Source: Terripilifer ovatus
Lineage (GTDB): Bacteria; Pseudomonadota; Alphaproteobacteria; Rhizobiales; Beijerinckiaceae
NCBI GenBank assembly: GCA_029222685.1
Contig: JARHVB010000006.1
Location: forward strand, 62,001-126,000
Length of the DNA stretch: 64,000 nucleotides
Direction of reading: 5' to 3'
Position numbers and translations under genes: made by a program. The notes under the pieces were generated by a model. The model was not told the DNA's origin. It made no database searches and saw nothing but the letters and a program-made list of their open reading frames with translations. How positions within the stretch are numbered: position 1 is the first letter of the stretch; the number at the start of each line of letters is the position of its first letter. Below, piece after piece: positions 39,851 through 48,331 of the stretch.

Positions 39851-40642
39851 GTGTTCGATAACCCTTGGGTCACCTCGCTGATCGGCGAGGTCGGGCACCT
39901 GCTTGCCCAGCCGACGACCTGGTATCTCGGCGCTGTCGTGTTCATTTCAGGGATCGTGCGCGGCTTTTCCGGATTTGGCGGCGCGCTGATCTTCATTCCG
40001 CTGTCGGCGGCCCTGCTCGGGCCGCGCAAGGCGATTGCGGTTTTCTACCTGTTCGATCTCGTCAGCGCGTCACCCTATGGCCTGATGCAACTGCCGAAGA
40101 GCAATCGACGAGAAATCGCACCGATGGTGATCGCCGCGATCGTCATGCTGCCGGTGGGCGCATGGATTTTGAAACACGCGGATCCGCTGGTGCTGCGCTG
40201 GGCAGTGGCGGCAATCGTCGCCGCCATGTTGGCTCTGCTGATTTCGGGCTGGCGTTACCATGGACATCCGACGACGCGGACATCGTGCCTCGTCGGCTTG
40301 GTGGCTGGGGTCATGGGCGGCGCGACCGGTATCACCGCGCCGGTGGTCATCACCTACTGGCTGTCGAGTACCGCCGCGGCGACCGTCATCCGCGCCAATA
40401 TCATGGTGTTCTACGCCGTCACCTCGCTCTCGACCGACGTCGTTTATTTTTTCAACGGCCTGTTTACGTTCGACGTGGTGGTCTACGCCCTCGTAGCATG
40501 GCCGCTTTATTCGCTCGGTCTTGTGCTTGGCGCACGCGTGTTCAAGGGAACGTCCGATACGCATTACCGCATCGCCGCCTATGTGCTGATCGCCTTCTCG
40601 CTGCTGGCCAGCCTGCCGCTGTTCGATCGATTCCTGCGCTAG
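39851..40642 (+). CDS. Sulfite exporter TauE/SafE family permease
   Basis: A 263-residue protein from GTG 39851 (GGAG at 39841-39844). About eight helices in two repeats; each repeat carries the family glycine motif: SGIVRGFSGFGGALIFIP and GLVAGVMGGATGITAPVV. TauE/SafE proteins move sulfonate-derived anions such as sulfite or sulfoacetate. Its TAG stop overlaps the stop of the convergent fdsD gene within a shared CTAG. Confidence 0.87.
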   Translation: MFDNPWVTSLIGEVGHLLAQPTTWYLGAVVFISGIVRGFSGFGGALIFIPLSAALLGPRKAIAVFYLFDLVSASPYGLMQLPKSNRREIAPMVIAAIVMLPVGAWILKHADPLVLRWAVAAIVAAMLALLISGWRYHGHPTTRTSCLVGLVAGVMGGATGITAPVVITYWLSSTAAATVIRANIMVFYAVTSLSTDVVYFFNGLFTFDVVVYALVAWPLYSLGLVLGARVFKGTSDTHYRIAAYVLIAFSLLASLPLFDRFLR

Positions 40643-40872
40643 CCCTGTACGGCCTTATCGCTGGCCCGCAATTGCTGCAATGCTTTCAGCGCCAAAGGAT
40701 CGAGGCCTTTGCTGCCCGCATCCATATGGGCATAGATGTCGCGGCGCATGACCTTGTTCCAATAGGCCTTGATATGATCGGCAGTGCCGGCAACGGCCTG
40801 TTCCTCCGGCTGCGAGCGGAAGAAGGCGGCGATCTGGTTGGCCATGCGCACCAGAGTCTCGATGTTGCTCAC
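40639..40872 (-). CDS. fdsD: Formate dehydrogenase delta subunit
   Basis: A 77-residue protein: LVRMANQIAAFFRSQPEEQA, then HIKAYWNKVMRRDIYAHMD and LDPLALKALQQLR, the standard FdsD pattern. It is needed for assembly or stability of the NAD-dependent formate dehydrogenase. Its start overlaps the end of fdsC by 4 nt and it is the last gene of the fds operon. Confidence 0.92.
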   Translation of the reverse strand: MSNIETLVRMANQIAAFFRSQPEEQAVAGTADHIKAYWNKVMRRDIYAHMDAGSKGLDPLALKALQQLRASDKAVQG

Positions 40873-41687
40873 GTTGGGATGTCTCCGATGATGGCGCCGC
40901 CGCCAAGGTCGTCGCTATGGAAGATCAGCACGCTGTCGTCGCGGGCAACGGCTGCGAGGGTGATGCCGAAGCGCCGAGCCCGCTCGATGGCGAGCGAGGT
41001 CGGCGCCGATACAGCAACGACGGCGCGGATGCCGAAGGCAGCCGCTTTCGCCACCATTTCGAAAGAGCAGCGGCTGGTGATGATGAGGAAGCCGCTCAGA
41101 GGATCGACTTTTCCGCGCAGCAGATGGCCGACAAGTTTGTCGAGCGCATTGTGGCGGCCGACATCCTCGCGGATCGACAGGATGCTGCCGTCAAGCCCGC
41201 ACCAGGCGGCCGCATGCGTGGCGCCGGTGATGGCGTTCAACGCCTGGGCCTTCGACAGATCGTCAAGCGCGCGGCGGATGGCCTGTGGCCTCACCACGAA
41301 TGCGCCGTTCGGTGCCGGTGCCGTGGGGTTGCGGTCGTCGATGCCGCCGGTGCCGCCGCGGCTGCGGGCGAGATGGCGCTGCAGCTTTTCCGAACTCAGA
41401 GAAACGATCAGCTTCAAGCCCCGTTCGTCCTCCTCGACCGCGATGCCGCGAATGTCATCGATGGTTTCGATGATGCCCTCGGTGAAACTGAAGCCGAGGG
41501 CAAAATCTTCCAGATCCTGCGGCGTCGCCATCATCACCGCGAACGGCACCGGCGCATAGACGATGTTGACCGGCGTTTCGACGGGCGCGTTGCGGGATGC
41601 GCCTTGCCGAGACTGATCAGCAAAGGTGATAGTGTCCACATCATAGCGAGCGAAGGTGGCGCGGTCGCCGCCGTCACTCGGCGGCAT
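40869..41687 (-). CDS. fdsC: FdhD/FdsC-family formate dehydrogenase maturation protein, CxxC motif absent
   Basis: A 272-residue protein with the FdhD fold: ETPVNIVYAPVPFAVMMATPQDLEDFALGF, SILSIREDVGRHNALDKLVG, LIITSRCSFEMVAKAAAFG and VVAVSAPTSLAIERARRFG. FdhD/FdsC brings a sulfur ligand to, or inserts, the bis-MGD cofactor of formate dehydrogenase. Where E. coli FdhD has the C-G-x-C-G loop, this protein reads SRGGTGGIDDRNP, so the two sulfur-carrying Cys are missing. It should still bind the cofactor, but how sulfuration is done is open. The start overlaps the fdsA end by 14 nt. Confidence 0.9.
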   Translation of the reverse strand: MPPSDGGDRATFARYDVDTITFADQSRQGASRNAPVETPVNIVYAPVPFAVMMATPQDLEDFALGFSFTEGIIETIDDIRGIAVEEDERGLKLIVSLSSEKLQRHLARSRGGTGGIDDRNPTAPAPNGAFVVRPQAIRRALDDLSKAQALNAITGATHAAAWCGLDGSILSIREDVGRHNALDKLVGHLLRGKVDPLSGFLIITSRCSFEMVAKAAAFGIRAVVAVSAPTSLAIERARRFGITLAAVARDDSVLIFHSDDLGGGAIIGDIPT

Positions 41688-44520
41688 CGCTGATTCCGCC
41701 TTCGATCATGCGCAGCAGATCGGCATTGGCCATGTCCTCGTTCTGCCAGTCGGAATAGCGATTGGTGCGCTGCACCTGCACCGCCGTCACCTTGTATTCC
41801 GGGCAGTTGGTCGCCCAGTCGGAATAGTCGGTGGTGATGACGTTGACACCGCTCTTGGCGTGATGGAACGTCGTATAGACGACGCCGGGCTGCACGCGCT
41901 CGGTGATCAGGGCGCGCAGCGAGACGTCACCGGAGCGGCTTTGCAGCGCCACGAGATCGCCGTCGCGGATGCCGCGCTCCTCGGCATCGAAGGGGTGAAT
42001 TTCGAGCCGGTCCTCCGAATGCCAGACATTGTTGTGCGACCGCGAGGTCTGCACGCCGACGTTGTATTGCGACAGGATGCGGCCGGTGGTCAGCAGCAGC
42101 GGGAAGCGCGGCCCGGTCTTCTCGTCGGTCGGGATATATTCCGTCACCATGAACTTGCCTTTGCCGCGCACGAACCGGTCGATATGCATGATCGGCGTGC
42201 CTTCCGGCGCTGCCTCGTTGCAAGGCCATTGCACCGAGCCGAGCTCGTCAAGCCTGGCGTAGGAGACGCCGGCGAAGGTCGGCGTCAGTGCCGCGATCTC
42301 ATCCATGATCTGCGAGGGATGATCGTAGGTCATCTCATAGCCCAGCGCCTTGGCGAAGCGGATGGTGATGTCCCCGTCTGTCAGGCCGCTCAAAGACGGA
42401 GTCACCTTGCGAACGCGGCTGATACGGCGTTCCGCATTGGTGAAGGTGCCGTCCTTTTCCAGGAAGGAGGAGCCGGGAAAGAACACATGCGCGTATTTCG
42501 CCGTCTCATTGAGGAACAGGTCCTGGATGATGACGCATTCCATGTTGCGCAGGCCGTTCGTCACATGCTTCGTGTTCGGATCGGACTGGGCGATGTCTTC
42601 GCCTTGAATATAGAGGCCCTTGAAGCGGCCCCCGACCGCCTCATCCAGCATGTTGGGGATGCGCAGGCCCGGCTCGGCCGAGAGCTCGACGCCCCACAGA
42701 TGTTCAAACATCTCGCGCGTGGCATCGTCCGAAACGTGCCGGTAGCCGGAGAACTCGTGCGGGAACGAGCCCATGTCGCAGGAGCCCTGCACATTGTTCT
42801 GCCCGCGCAGGGGATTCACGCCGGCGCCGTCGCGGCCGATATTGCCGGTCGCCATGGCGAGGTTCGCCATCGCCATGACTGTCGTCGAGCCCTGGCTGTG
42901 CTCGGTGACGCCGAGGCCGTAATAGATGGCGCCGTTGCCGCCGGTGGCGTAAAGCCGCGCTGCTTCACGCACGTCACTGGCCGGCACGCCGGTCATCTTC
43001 TCGCTCGCTTCGGGGGAATTGATGTCCTGGGCGACGAAGCGCGCCCAGATTTCGAAATCCTGCCATTCGCAGCGCTCGCGCACGTAGTCTTCTTTCGCGA
43101 GGCCTTCGGTGACGATGACATGGGCGAGCGCATTGAGGAGCGCGACATTGGTGCCGGGCTTGAGCGGCAGATGGTAGGCTGCTTCGATATGCGGCGTGCG
43201 GACGAGATCGATGCGGCGCGGGTCGGCAACGATGAGCCTGGCGCCGGCGCGCAGACGCTTCTTCAGGCGTGAGCCGAAGACTGGATGGGCGTCGGTGGGG
43301 TTGGCACCGATCAGCAGAACCACATCGGCTTTCTCGACCGAGCGGAAATCCTGTGTGCCGGCGGACGTGCCGAACGTCGTCTTCAGGCCATAGCCGGTCG
43401 GCGAATGGCAGACTCTGGCGCAGGTGTCGACATTGTTGTTGCCGAAGCCCGCGCGGATCAGCTTCTGCATGAGGAAAGTTTCTTCATTCGTGCAGCGCGA
43501 CGAGGTGATACCGCCGATCGAGTCACGCCCGTAGGTCGCCTGCAGGCGCTTGAACTCGGAAGCAGCATAATTGAACGCTTCGTCCCAGCTCACTTCGCGC
43601 CAGGGATCGGTGATCTTCGCCCGGATCATCGGCTTGGTGATACGGTCCTTGGCGGTGACATAGCCCCAGGCAAAACGGCCCTTGACGCAGGAATGGCCAT
43701 CATTGGCCTTGCCGGATTTTGCCGGCACCATGCGCACCACCTTGTCGCCTTGCGTCTCGGCGCGGAACGAACAGCCGACGCCGCAATAAGCGCAGGTCGT
43801 CAGGGTGGATTTTGCCGGCGTACCCGTTTCGATGACGGTTTTCTCGTTCAAGGTCGCCGTCGGGCATGCTTGTACGCAGGCGCCGCAGGAGACGCATTCT
43901 GAGGAGAGAAAATCCAACGTGCCGGTGGCAACCTTCGAGCCGAGGCCGCGCCCGTCGATGGTCAGCGCGAAGGTGCCTTGCACGTCCTCGCAGGCGCGTA
44001 CGCAACGCGAGCAGACGATGCACTTCGAGGAATCGAAAGTGAAATAAGGATTGCTCTCGTCCTTGGCCTCGGTGCGGTGCTTTTCGCCGTCATAGCCATA
44101 GCGTACCTCGCGCAAGCCGACTTGGCCTGCCGTATCCTGCAATTCGCAGTCGCCGTTGGCGGAGCAGGTGAGGCAATCGAGCGGATGGTCGGAGATGTAA
44201 AGCTCCATCACGCCACGGCGCAGATTGGCGAGGCGATCGGTCTGCGTGTGGACGACCATGCCGTTTTCGGCAGGCGTCGTGCAGGACGCCGGCGTGCCGC
44301 GGCGGCCGTCGATTTCGACGAGGCAGAGGCGGCAGGAGCCGAAGGCTTCCAGCATGTCGGTGGCGCAGAGTTTTGGAATCTTCGTGCCCGCCTGCATGGC
44401 GGCGGCCATCACCGACGTGCCTTCGGGAACGCTTACCGGCATTCCATCGATGGTCAGCGTTACGGTCTTTGCGCTTTCTCTGAGAGGCGTTCCGAAATCG
44501 ATTTCCCTGTCGAGTGGCAT
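41674..44520 (-). CDS. fdsA: NAD-dependent formate dehydrogenase alpha (catalytic) subunit
   Basis: A 948-residue molybdo/tungsto-enzyme. In order: 2Fe-2S ferredoxin domain (KLCATDMLEAFGSCRLCLVEI), a His-Cys3 4Fe-4S site (HPLDCLTCSANGDC), two ferredoxin clusters (KCIVCSRCVRACEDVQG and ECVSCGACVQACPTA), the 4Fe-4S cluster of the catalytic part (CAYCGVGCSFRAE) and the metal-ligand Cys in DTCARVCHSPTGYGL; the C-terminal MGD-binding barrel includes GVVYTTFHHAKSGVNV. It oxidises formate to CO2 at a bis-MGD site and passes electrons to FdsBG. ATG 44520 lies behind AGGAGG, which overlaps the fdsB stop. Confidence 0.96.
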   Translation of the reverse strand: MPLDREIDFGTPLRESAKTVTLTIDGMPVSVPEGTSVMAAAMQAGTKIPKLCATDMLEAFGSCRLCLVEIDGRRGTPASCTTPAENGMVVHTQTDRLANLRRGVMELYISDHPLDCLTCSANGDCELQDTAGQVGLREVRYGYDGEKHRTEAKDESNPYFTFDSSKCIVCSRCVRACEDVQGTFALTIDGRGLGSKVATGTLDFLSSECVSCGACVQACPTATLNEKTVIETGTPAKSTLTTCAYCGVGCSFRAETQGDKVVRMVPAKSGKANDGHSCVKGRFAWGYVTAKDRITKPMIRAKITDPWREVSWDEAFNYAASEFKRLQATYGRDSIGGITSSRCTNEETFLMQKLIRAGFGNNNVDTCARVCHSPTGYGLKTTFGTSAGTQDFRSVEKADVVLLIGANPTDAHPVFGSRLKKRLRAGARLIVADPRRIDLVRTPHIEAAYHLPLKPGTNVALLNALAHVIVTEGLAKEDYVRERCEWQDFEIWARFVAQDINSPEASEKMTGVPASDVREAARLYATGGNGAIYYGLGVTEHSQGSTTVMAMANLAMATGNIGRDGAGVNPLRGQNNVQGSCDMGSFPHEFSGYRHVSDDATREMFEHLWGVELSAEPGLRIPNMLDEAVGGRFKGLYIQGEDIAQSDPNTKHVTNGLRNMECVIIQDLFLNETAKYAHVFFPGSSFLEKDGTFTNAERRISRVRKVTPSLSGLTDGDITIRFAKALGYEMTYDHPSQIMDEIAALTPTFAGVSYARLDELGSVQWPCNEAAPEGTPIMHIDRFVRGKGKFMVTEYIPTDEKTGPRFPLLLTTGRILSQYNVGVQTSRSHNNVWHSEDRLEIHPFDAEERGIRDGDLVALQSRSGDVSLRALITERVQPGVVYTTFHHAKSGVNVITTDYSDWATNCPEYKVTAVQVQRTNRYSDWQNEDMANADLLRMIEGGISDAAE

Positions 44521-44529
44521 GTGATCCTC

Positions 44530-46068
44530 CTACTCGGCCGCATCGCGTGCGGGCGCGCGACGAAAGTCTTCCGCGAAATGGTTGAGGGCGCTCATCACCG
44601 GCATGGGCGTCAGGCCGCCCAGCGCGCAGAGTGAACCATCGGTCATGACGGTGCATAAATCCTTGACGAGGGCGATGTTGCTTTCGACATTGCGGCCGGC
44701 GGCGATTTTGACGATGGTCTCGGCGCCGCGCGTCGAGCCGATGCGGCAGGGCGTGCATTTGCCGCAGCTTTCGATGGCGCAGAATTCGAAGGCGAACTTC
44801 GCCTGCTTCGCCATGTCGACCGTATCGTCGAAGGCGACAATGCCGCCGTGGCCGAGCAGGCCGCCCGCCGCAGCCATGGCTTCGTAATCGAGCGGCGTGT
44901 CGAGCAGGCTTTCCGGAAAATAGGCGCCGAGCGGTCCGCCGACCTGAACGGCGCGCAAGGGCCGGCCGCTCGCCGTGCCGCCGCCGATGTCCTCGACCAG
45001 TTCGCGCAAGGTCATGCCGAAGGGCGCCTCGAAGAGGCCGCGGCGTTGCAGGTTGCCGGCAAGCTGGAACGGCATGGTGCCGCGCGAACGGCCCATGCCG
45101 TGTTGCGCATAGGCCTTGCCGCCCTGCGCGATGATGGAAGGGGCGGCGGCAAGCGTCAGCACGTTGTTGATTATGGTCGGGCAGCCGAAGAGGCCCTTGT
45201 GTGCGGGCAGCGGCGGCTTGGCGCGCACCTGGCCGCGCTTGCCCTCGATGCTTTCGAGCAGCGAGGTTTCCTCGCCGCAGATATAAGCGCCGGCGCCGAC
45301 GCGGATCTCGATATCGAACGCGGGGCCTAGAATGGATGCCTTGCGGGCGATGGCGATGGCCTTGCCCATGGTGTCGATCGCGTGGGGATATTCCGAGCGG
45401 ATGTAGAGCACGCCCCGCGTGGCGCCGACAGCGAGGCCGGCAATCGCCATGCCCTCGATCAGCATGAAGGGATCGCCTTCCATCACCATGCGGTCTGCGA
45501 ACGTGCCGCTGTCGCCTTCGTCGGCATTGCAGACAATGAATTTCTGCGGGCCGCCCGCTTCCAGAACCGTGCGCCACTTGATGCCGGCGGGAAAGCCGGC
45601 GCCACCGCGTCCGCGCAGGCCGGAGGCTTGAACCTCTGCGACGATCGCATCAGGTGTCATCGCTTTCGCGCGTTCAAGGCCGGCGAGCCCGCCATGCCTG
45701 CGATAATCGTCGAGCGACAGCGGATCGGTGACGCCGATACGCGCGAATGTCAGGCGTTGCTGGCGTTTGATGAAATCCATGTCCTCGACGGGGCCATGCC
45801 GCAACGTATGCGCACCGCCCTGCAGGAGGCCGGCGTCGAGCAGCGAGCCGACATCGGCTGCGCGCACGGGGCCGTAGCCGATGCGGCCTTGCGGCGTTTC
45901 GATTTCGACGAAAGGCTCAAGCCACATCATGCCGCGCGAGCCATTGCGCACGAGGTCGACGGCGAGGCCGCGGCGCGCCGCTTCCGCGCCCAAGGCACGG
46001 GCGACCTCGTCGGCGCCGACCGAGAGCGCGGCGGAATCGCAGGGCACATAAATGCGGGTGGCGCTCAT
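44530..46068 (-). CDS. fdsB: NAD-dependent formate dehydrogenase beta subunit (NuoF-like)
   Basis: A 512-residue protein starting at ATG 46068 after GGAGG. The N-terminal 120 residues are a thioredoxin-like/NuoE-type domain; the NADH and FMN domain has GLRGRGGAGFPAGIKW and VCNADEGDSGTFADRM, with GAGAYICGEETSLLES; the 4Fe-4S cluster is ESCGKCTPCRIGSTRG. It reduces NAD+ with electrons from FdsA. Its start and the fdsG stop share ATGA. Confidence 0.95.
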   Translation of the reverse strand: MSATRIYVPCDSAALSVGADEVARALGAEAARRGLAVDLVRNGSRGMMWLEPFVEIETPQGRIGYGPVRAADVGSLLDAGLLQGGAHTLRHGPVEDMDFIKRQQRLTFARIGVTDPLSLDDYRRHGGLAGLERAKAMTPDAIVAEVQASGLRGRGGAGFPAGIKWRTVLEAGGPQKFIVCNADEGDSGTFADRMVMEGDPFMLIEGMAIAGLAVGATRGVLYIRSEYPHAIDTMGKAIAIARKASILGPAFDIEIRVGAGAYICGEETSLLESIEGKRGQVRAKPPLPAHKGLFGCPTIINNVLTLAAAPSIIAQGGKAYAQHGMGRSRGTMPFQLAGNLQRRGLFEAPFGMTLRELVEDIGGGTASGRPLRAVQVGGPLGAYFPESLLDTPLDYEAMAAAGGLLGHGGIVAFDDTVDMAKQAKFAFEFCAIESCGKCTPCRIGSTRGAETIVKIAAGRNVESNIALVKDLCTVMTDGSLCALGGLTPMPVMSALNHFAEDFRRAPARDAAE

Positions 46069-46580
46069 TGCTGCGCCTCCGCGATCAGAGAATCGAGGCG
46101 CGCGGCATCGAGCGCCCCGACCGGGCGTTCGTCGAAGAGGGCTGCGGGCGACAGCGCGCAATTGCCGAGGCAATAGACGTTCTGCAGGGTGAGTGCGCCA
46201 TCTCCCGACGTCTCGCCGGGTGCGAGGCCGTGGCGCGCGGCCAGGTGATCGACCAGATGGTCGACACCCATCGACTGGCAGGATTCGGCGCGGCAGAGTT
46301 TCAACACATGGCGGCCAGGCCTGGCCGTTCGATAATCATGGTAGAAGCTCATCGTGCCGCGCACTTCGGCGAGCGATATATTCAATGTTTTCGCGATCAT
46401 CGGCAGGGCAGTTTGGTCTATATAGCCAAACATGTCCTGCAGGCGATGCAGGATCGGCAACAGCGCCGCCGCGTTACCGCAGGCAGTGCCAAAGAAGGCT
46501 TGGGCGCGCGCCTGCTCTTCGCGCGCTACGTCCTGTGCGCGTGCGAGGTCGAACGTCTCCGCCGCCGATGTATAACTCAT
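46065..46580 (-). CDS. fdsG: NAD-dependent formate dehydrogenase gamma subunit (NuoE-like)
   Basis: A 171-residue thioredoxin-fold 2Fe-2S protein. The helical N-terminus has ALLPILHRLQDMFGYID; cluster ligands are in LCRAESCQSMGVDHL and YCLGNCALSPAALFD. First gene of the fdsGBACD operon, so the promoter lies in the 155-bp gap to the eutA-like gene. No clear operator was seen. Confidence 0.94.
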   Translation of the reverse strand: MSYTSAAETFDLARAQDVAREEQARAQAFFGTACGNAAALLPILHRLQDMFGYIDQTALPMIAKTLNISLAEVRGTMSFYHDYRTARPGRHVLKLCRAESCQSMGVDHLVDHLAARHGLAPGETSGDGALTLQNVYCLGNCALSPAALFDERPVGALDAARLDSLIAEAQQ

Positions 46581-46735
46581 GACTTGTCGTCTCTTCCCGT
46601 AGCCTTGCCGTAGCCTTGCTGTTCATGGCGAGGTTGTACCAACAATGCGGTGATTTTAGAACCGTTTCATGTCGCGGGTTATGGCTGCCATGGCGGCCGT
46701 TGCTGGCCCACCGACGTGGGATATGGCCACAGACG

Positions 46736-48331
46736 TCAGGCCGCGCCGAACACCAGTGTCTTGACCGTGACAGGAAGCATGCCCGACGGCAGGCGGATGC
46801 GGCCGAGATCGACATAGTCGAAGTCGCGCAGGACGATGCCGTCGATAACGAGGATTTCGTTCTCGATGTGCAGTTCCTGCCGCAGCATGGCGCCGAGATT
46901 CAAGGCGGCGTCGCCTTCGATCATCAGGAAGAGCGGCCCGCCCGTGGCGACGCGGTCGGCGAGGCCCGAGGCAATGCCCGTGCCGAATGTGTGAAGCCTT
47001 TCCCAGGATGGCTCGCCGCGCCAGCGAAAGGCGAAGGCCATCTCGCGCGTGGGATCGCCGTCGCCGAACGCCTTGCGGTGGGCGCGAATGGCATCTGCCA
47101 GTGCGGCCGCATCGATGTCGCCAGAGAAATCGAACGGCGGCTGGATCACCGGCAGATTGCGGCGCGGCAGCAGCGCGGCATGGGAGGTGATGCAGCAGGT
47201 GCGGCCGCTCATCTGCACGCTGAATTCTGAGGCGCCGAGCGCCGTGGCGCGGATGCATTCGCCCGCCGGCAGCAGCGGCCATGGAATAATGCCTGCGTCG
47301 CATCGGGCCCGCAGCGCGCGGCCGAGGCGCCATCCGAGATCGCCGAAATCGCGCGTCTCGCGAACGTAGACATATTCGGCGACACCGCCCGAAAACAGCA
47401 CGCCGTCGAGCGCGGAGAGCCGCGGCAGCGCGTCGGTGACGAAGAGGTTTTGCACCGCCTGCGGCAATGTGGGGGATGCCAGCACGGCGGCGATGGCGTC
47501 GGCGATGGTCTCGGCAACGCGCTGCATGTCGTCGCGCTGCGCGCTCGCGCCGATGCGCCAGTCGAGGCCGGCGCTTGCGGCGAAGGCCGCGCCCGCCGCA
47601 TCAAGGCGCGTGATCCGGTCCTGCCGGTCGATCGCCATCAGCCTGCCGCCACCGTGCATGGCGGCGGTGGCGCGGATGCGGCCGTCCTCGATCAGGGCGA
47701 ATTTGGTCGTCGCGCCGCCCACATCGACGTTGACGATGCGCGAGCCGTCACGGCGCGATCTCTCGACAGCGCCGGAGCCGTAAGCGGCGAGCATGGCTTC
47801 CATATGATCGCCGGCGACGGCGGCGACCAGTTCGCCGCCTTCGGCGCTCAGCATCGCCGTGATCGCCTGCGCATTGGTCCGCCGCGCCGCGGCGCCGGTC
47901 ATGATCACCGCGCCGGTCTCGATATCGTCAGGCGTCAGACCGGCGGCAGCATAGGCGCGATCGACGATGGCGCGCAGTTTTTCCGTATCGATGGTCTGCG
48001 CGTCGGCAAAAGGCGTCAGCGCGACGGGCGAGAGATACAGCGTCTCGCGCGCCTTCGCCTGCCGGCGCATGGCGACAGGCTCGCCCGGGCCGCGCATGGT
48101 CAGGCGAGAGAAGACGATCTGGGTGCCCGACGAGCCGATGTCGAGACCCATGCTGACCAGCGGCACGAGTTCGAGCGCTTTCGAATTGGGGTCGAGAACT
48201 TCATGGCCGTCATTGTCGTGATCGTGATCATGCTCCTCACCCGGCGCATGTTCATGGTTCGCCGCCTCGCCGAACATGTGGTCGGCGAGCGAGTGGAGCT
48301 TTGCTGGCGTTTTGGGATCGCCGCCGGACAT
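46736..48331 (-). CDS. EutA-like ethanolamine ammonia-lyase reactivating factor, orphan
   Basis: A 531-residue actin/Hsp70-fold protein, somewhat longer than E. coli EutA (467). Phosphate loop 1 is MGLDIGSSGTQIVFSRL and loop 2 VNVDVGGATTKFALIEDG; other family segments are AVIMTGAAARRTNAQAI and DGVLFSGGVAEYVY. EutA swaps damaged cobalamin out of ethanolamine ammonia-lyase using ATP. No eutB/eutC is in the window. Residues 25-45 are a His/Asp-rich stretch (HEHAPGEEHDHDHDNDGHE) that could bind metal. Its ATG shares one base with the uvrC stop (TGATG), so it is translated from the uvrC message. Confidence 0.82.
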   Translation of the reverse strand: MSGGDPKTPAKLHSLADHMFGEAANHEHAPGEEHDHDHDNDGHEVLDPNSKALELVPLVSMGLDIGSSGTQIVFSRLTMRGPGEPVAMRRQAKARETLYLSPVALTPFADAQTIDTEKLRAIVDRAYAAAGLTPDDIETGAVIMTGAAARRTNAQAITAMLSAEGGELVAAVAGDHMEAMLAAYGSGAVERSRRDGSRIVNVDVGGATTKFALIEDGRIRATAAMHGGGRLMAIDRQDRITRLDAAGAAFAASAGLDWRIGASAQRDDMQRVAETIADAIAAVLASPTLPQAVQNLFVTDALPRLSALDGVLFSGGVAEYVYVRETRDFGDLGWRLGRALRARCDAGIIPWPLLPAGECIRATALGASEFSVQMSGRTCCITSHAALLPRRNLPVIQPPFDFSGDIDAAALADAIRAHRKAFGDGDPTREMAFAFRWRGEPSWERLHTFGTGIASGLADRVATGGPLFLMIEGDAALNLGAMLRQELHIENEILVIDGIVLRDFDYVDLGRIRLPSGMLPVTVKTLVFGAA

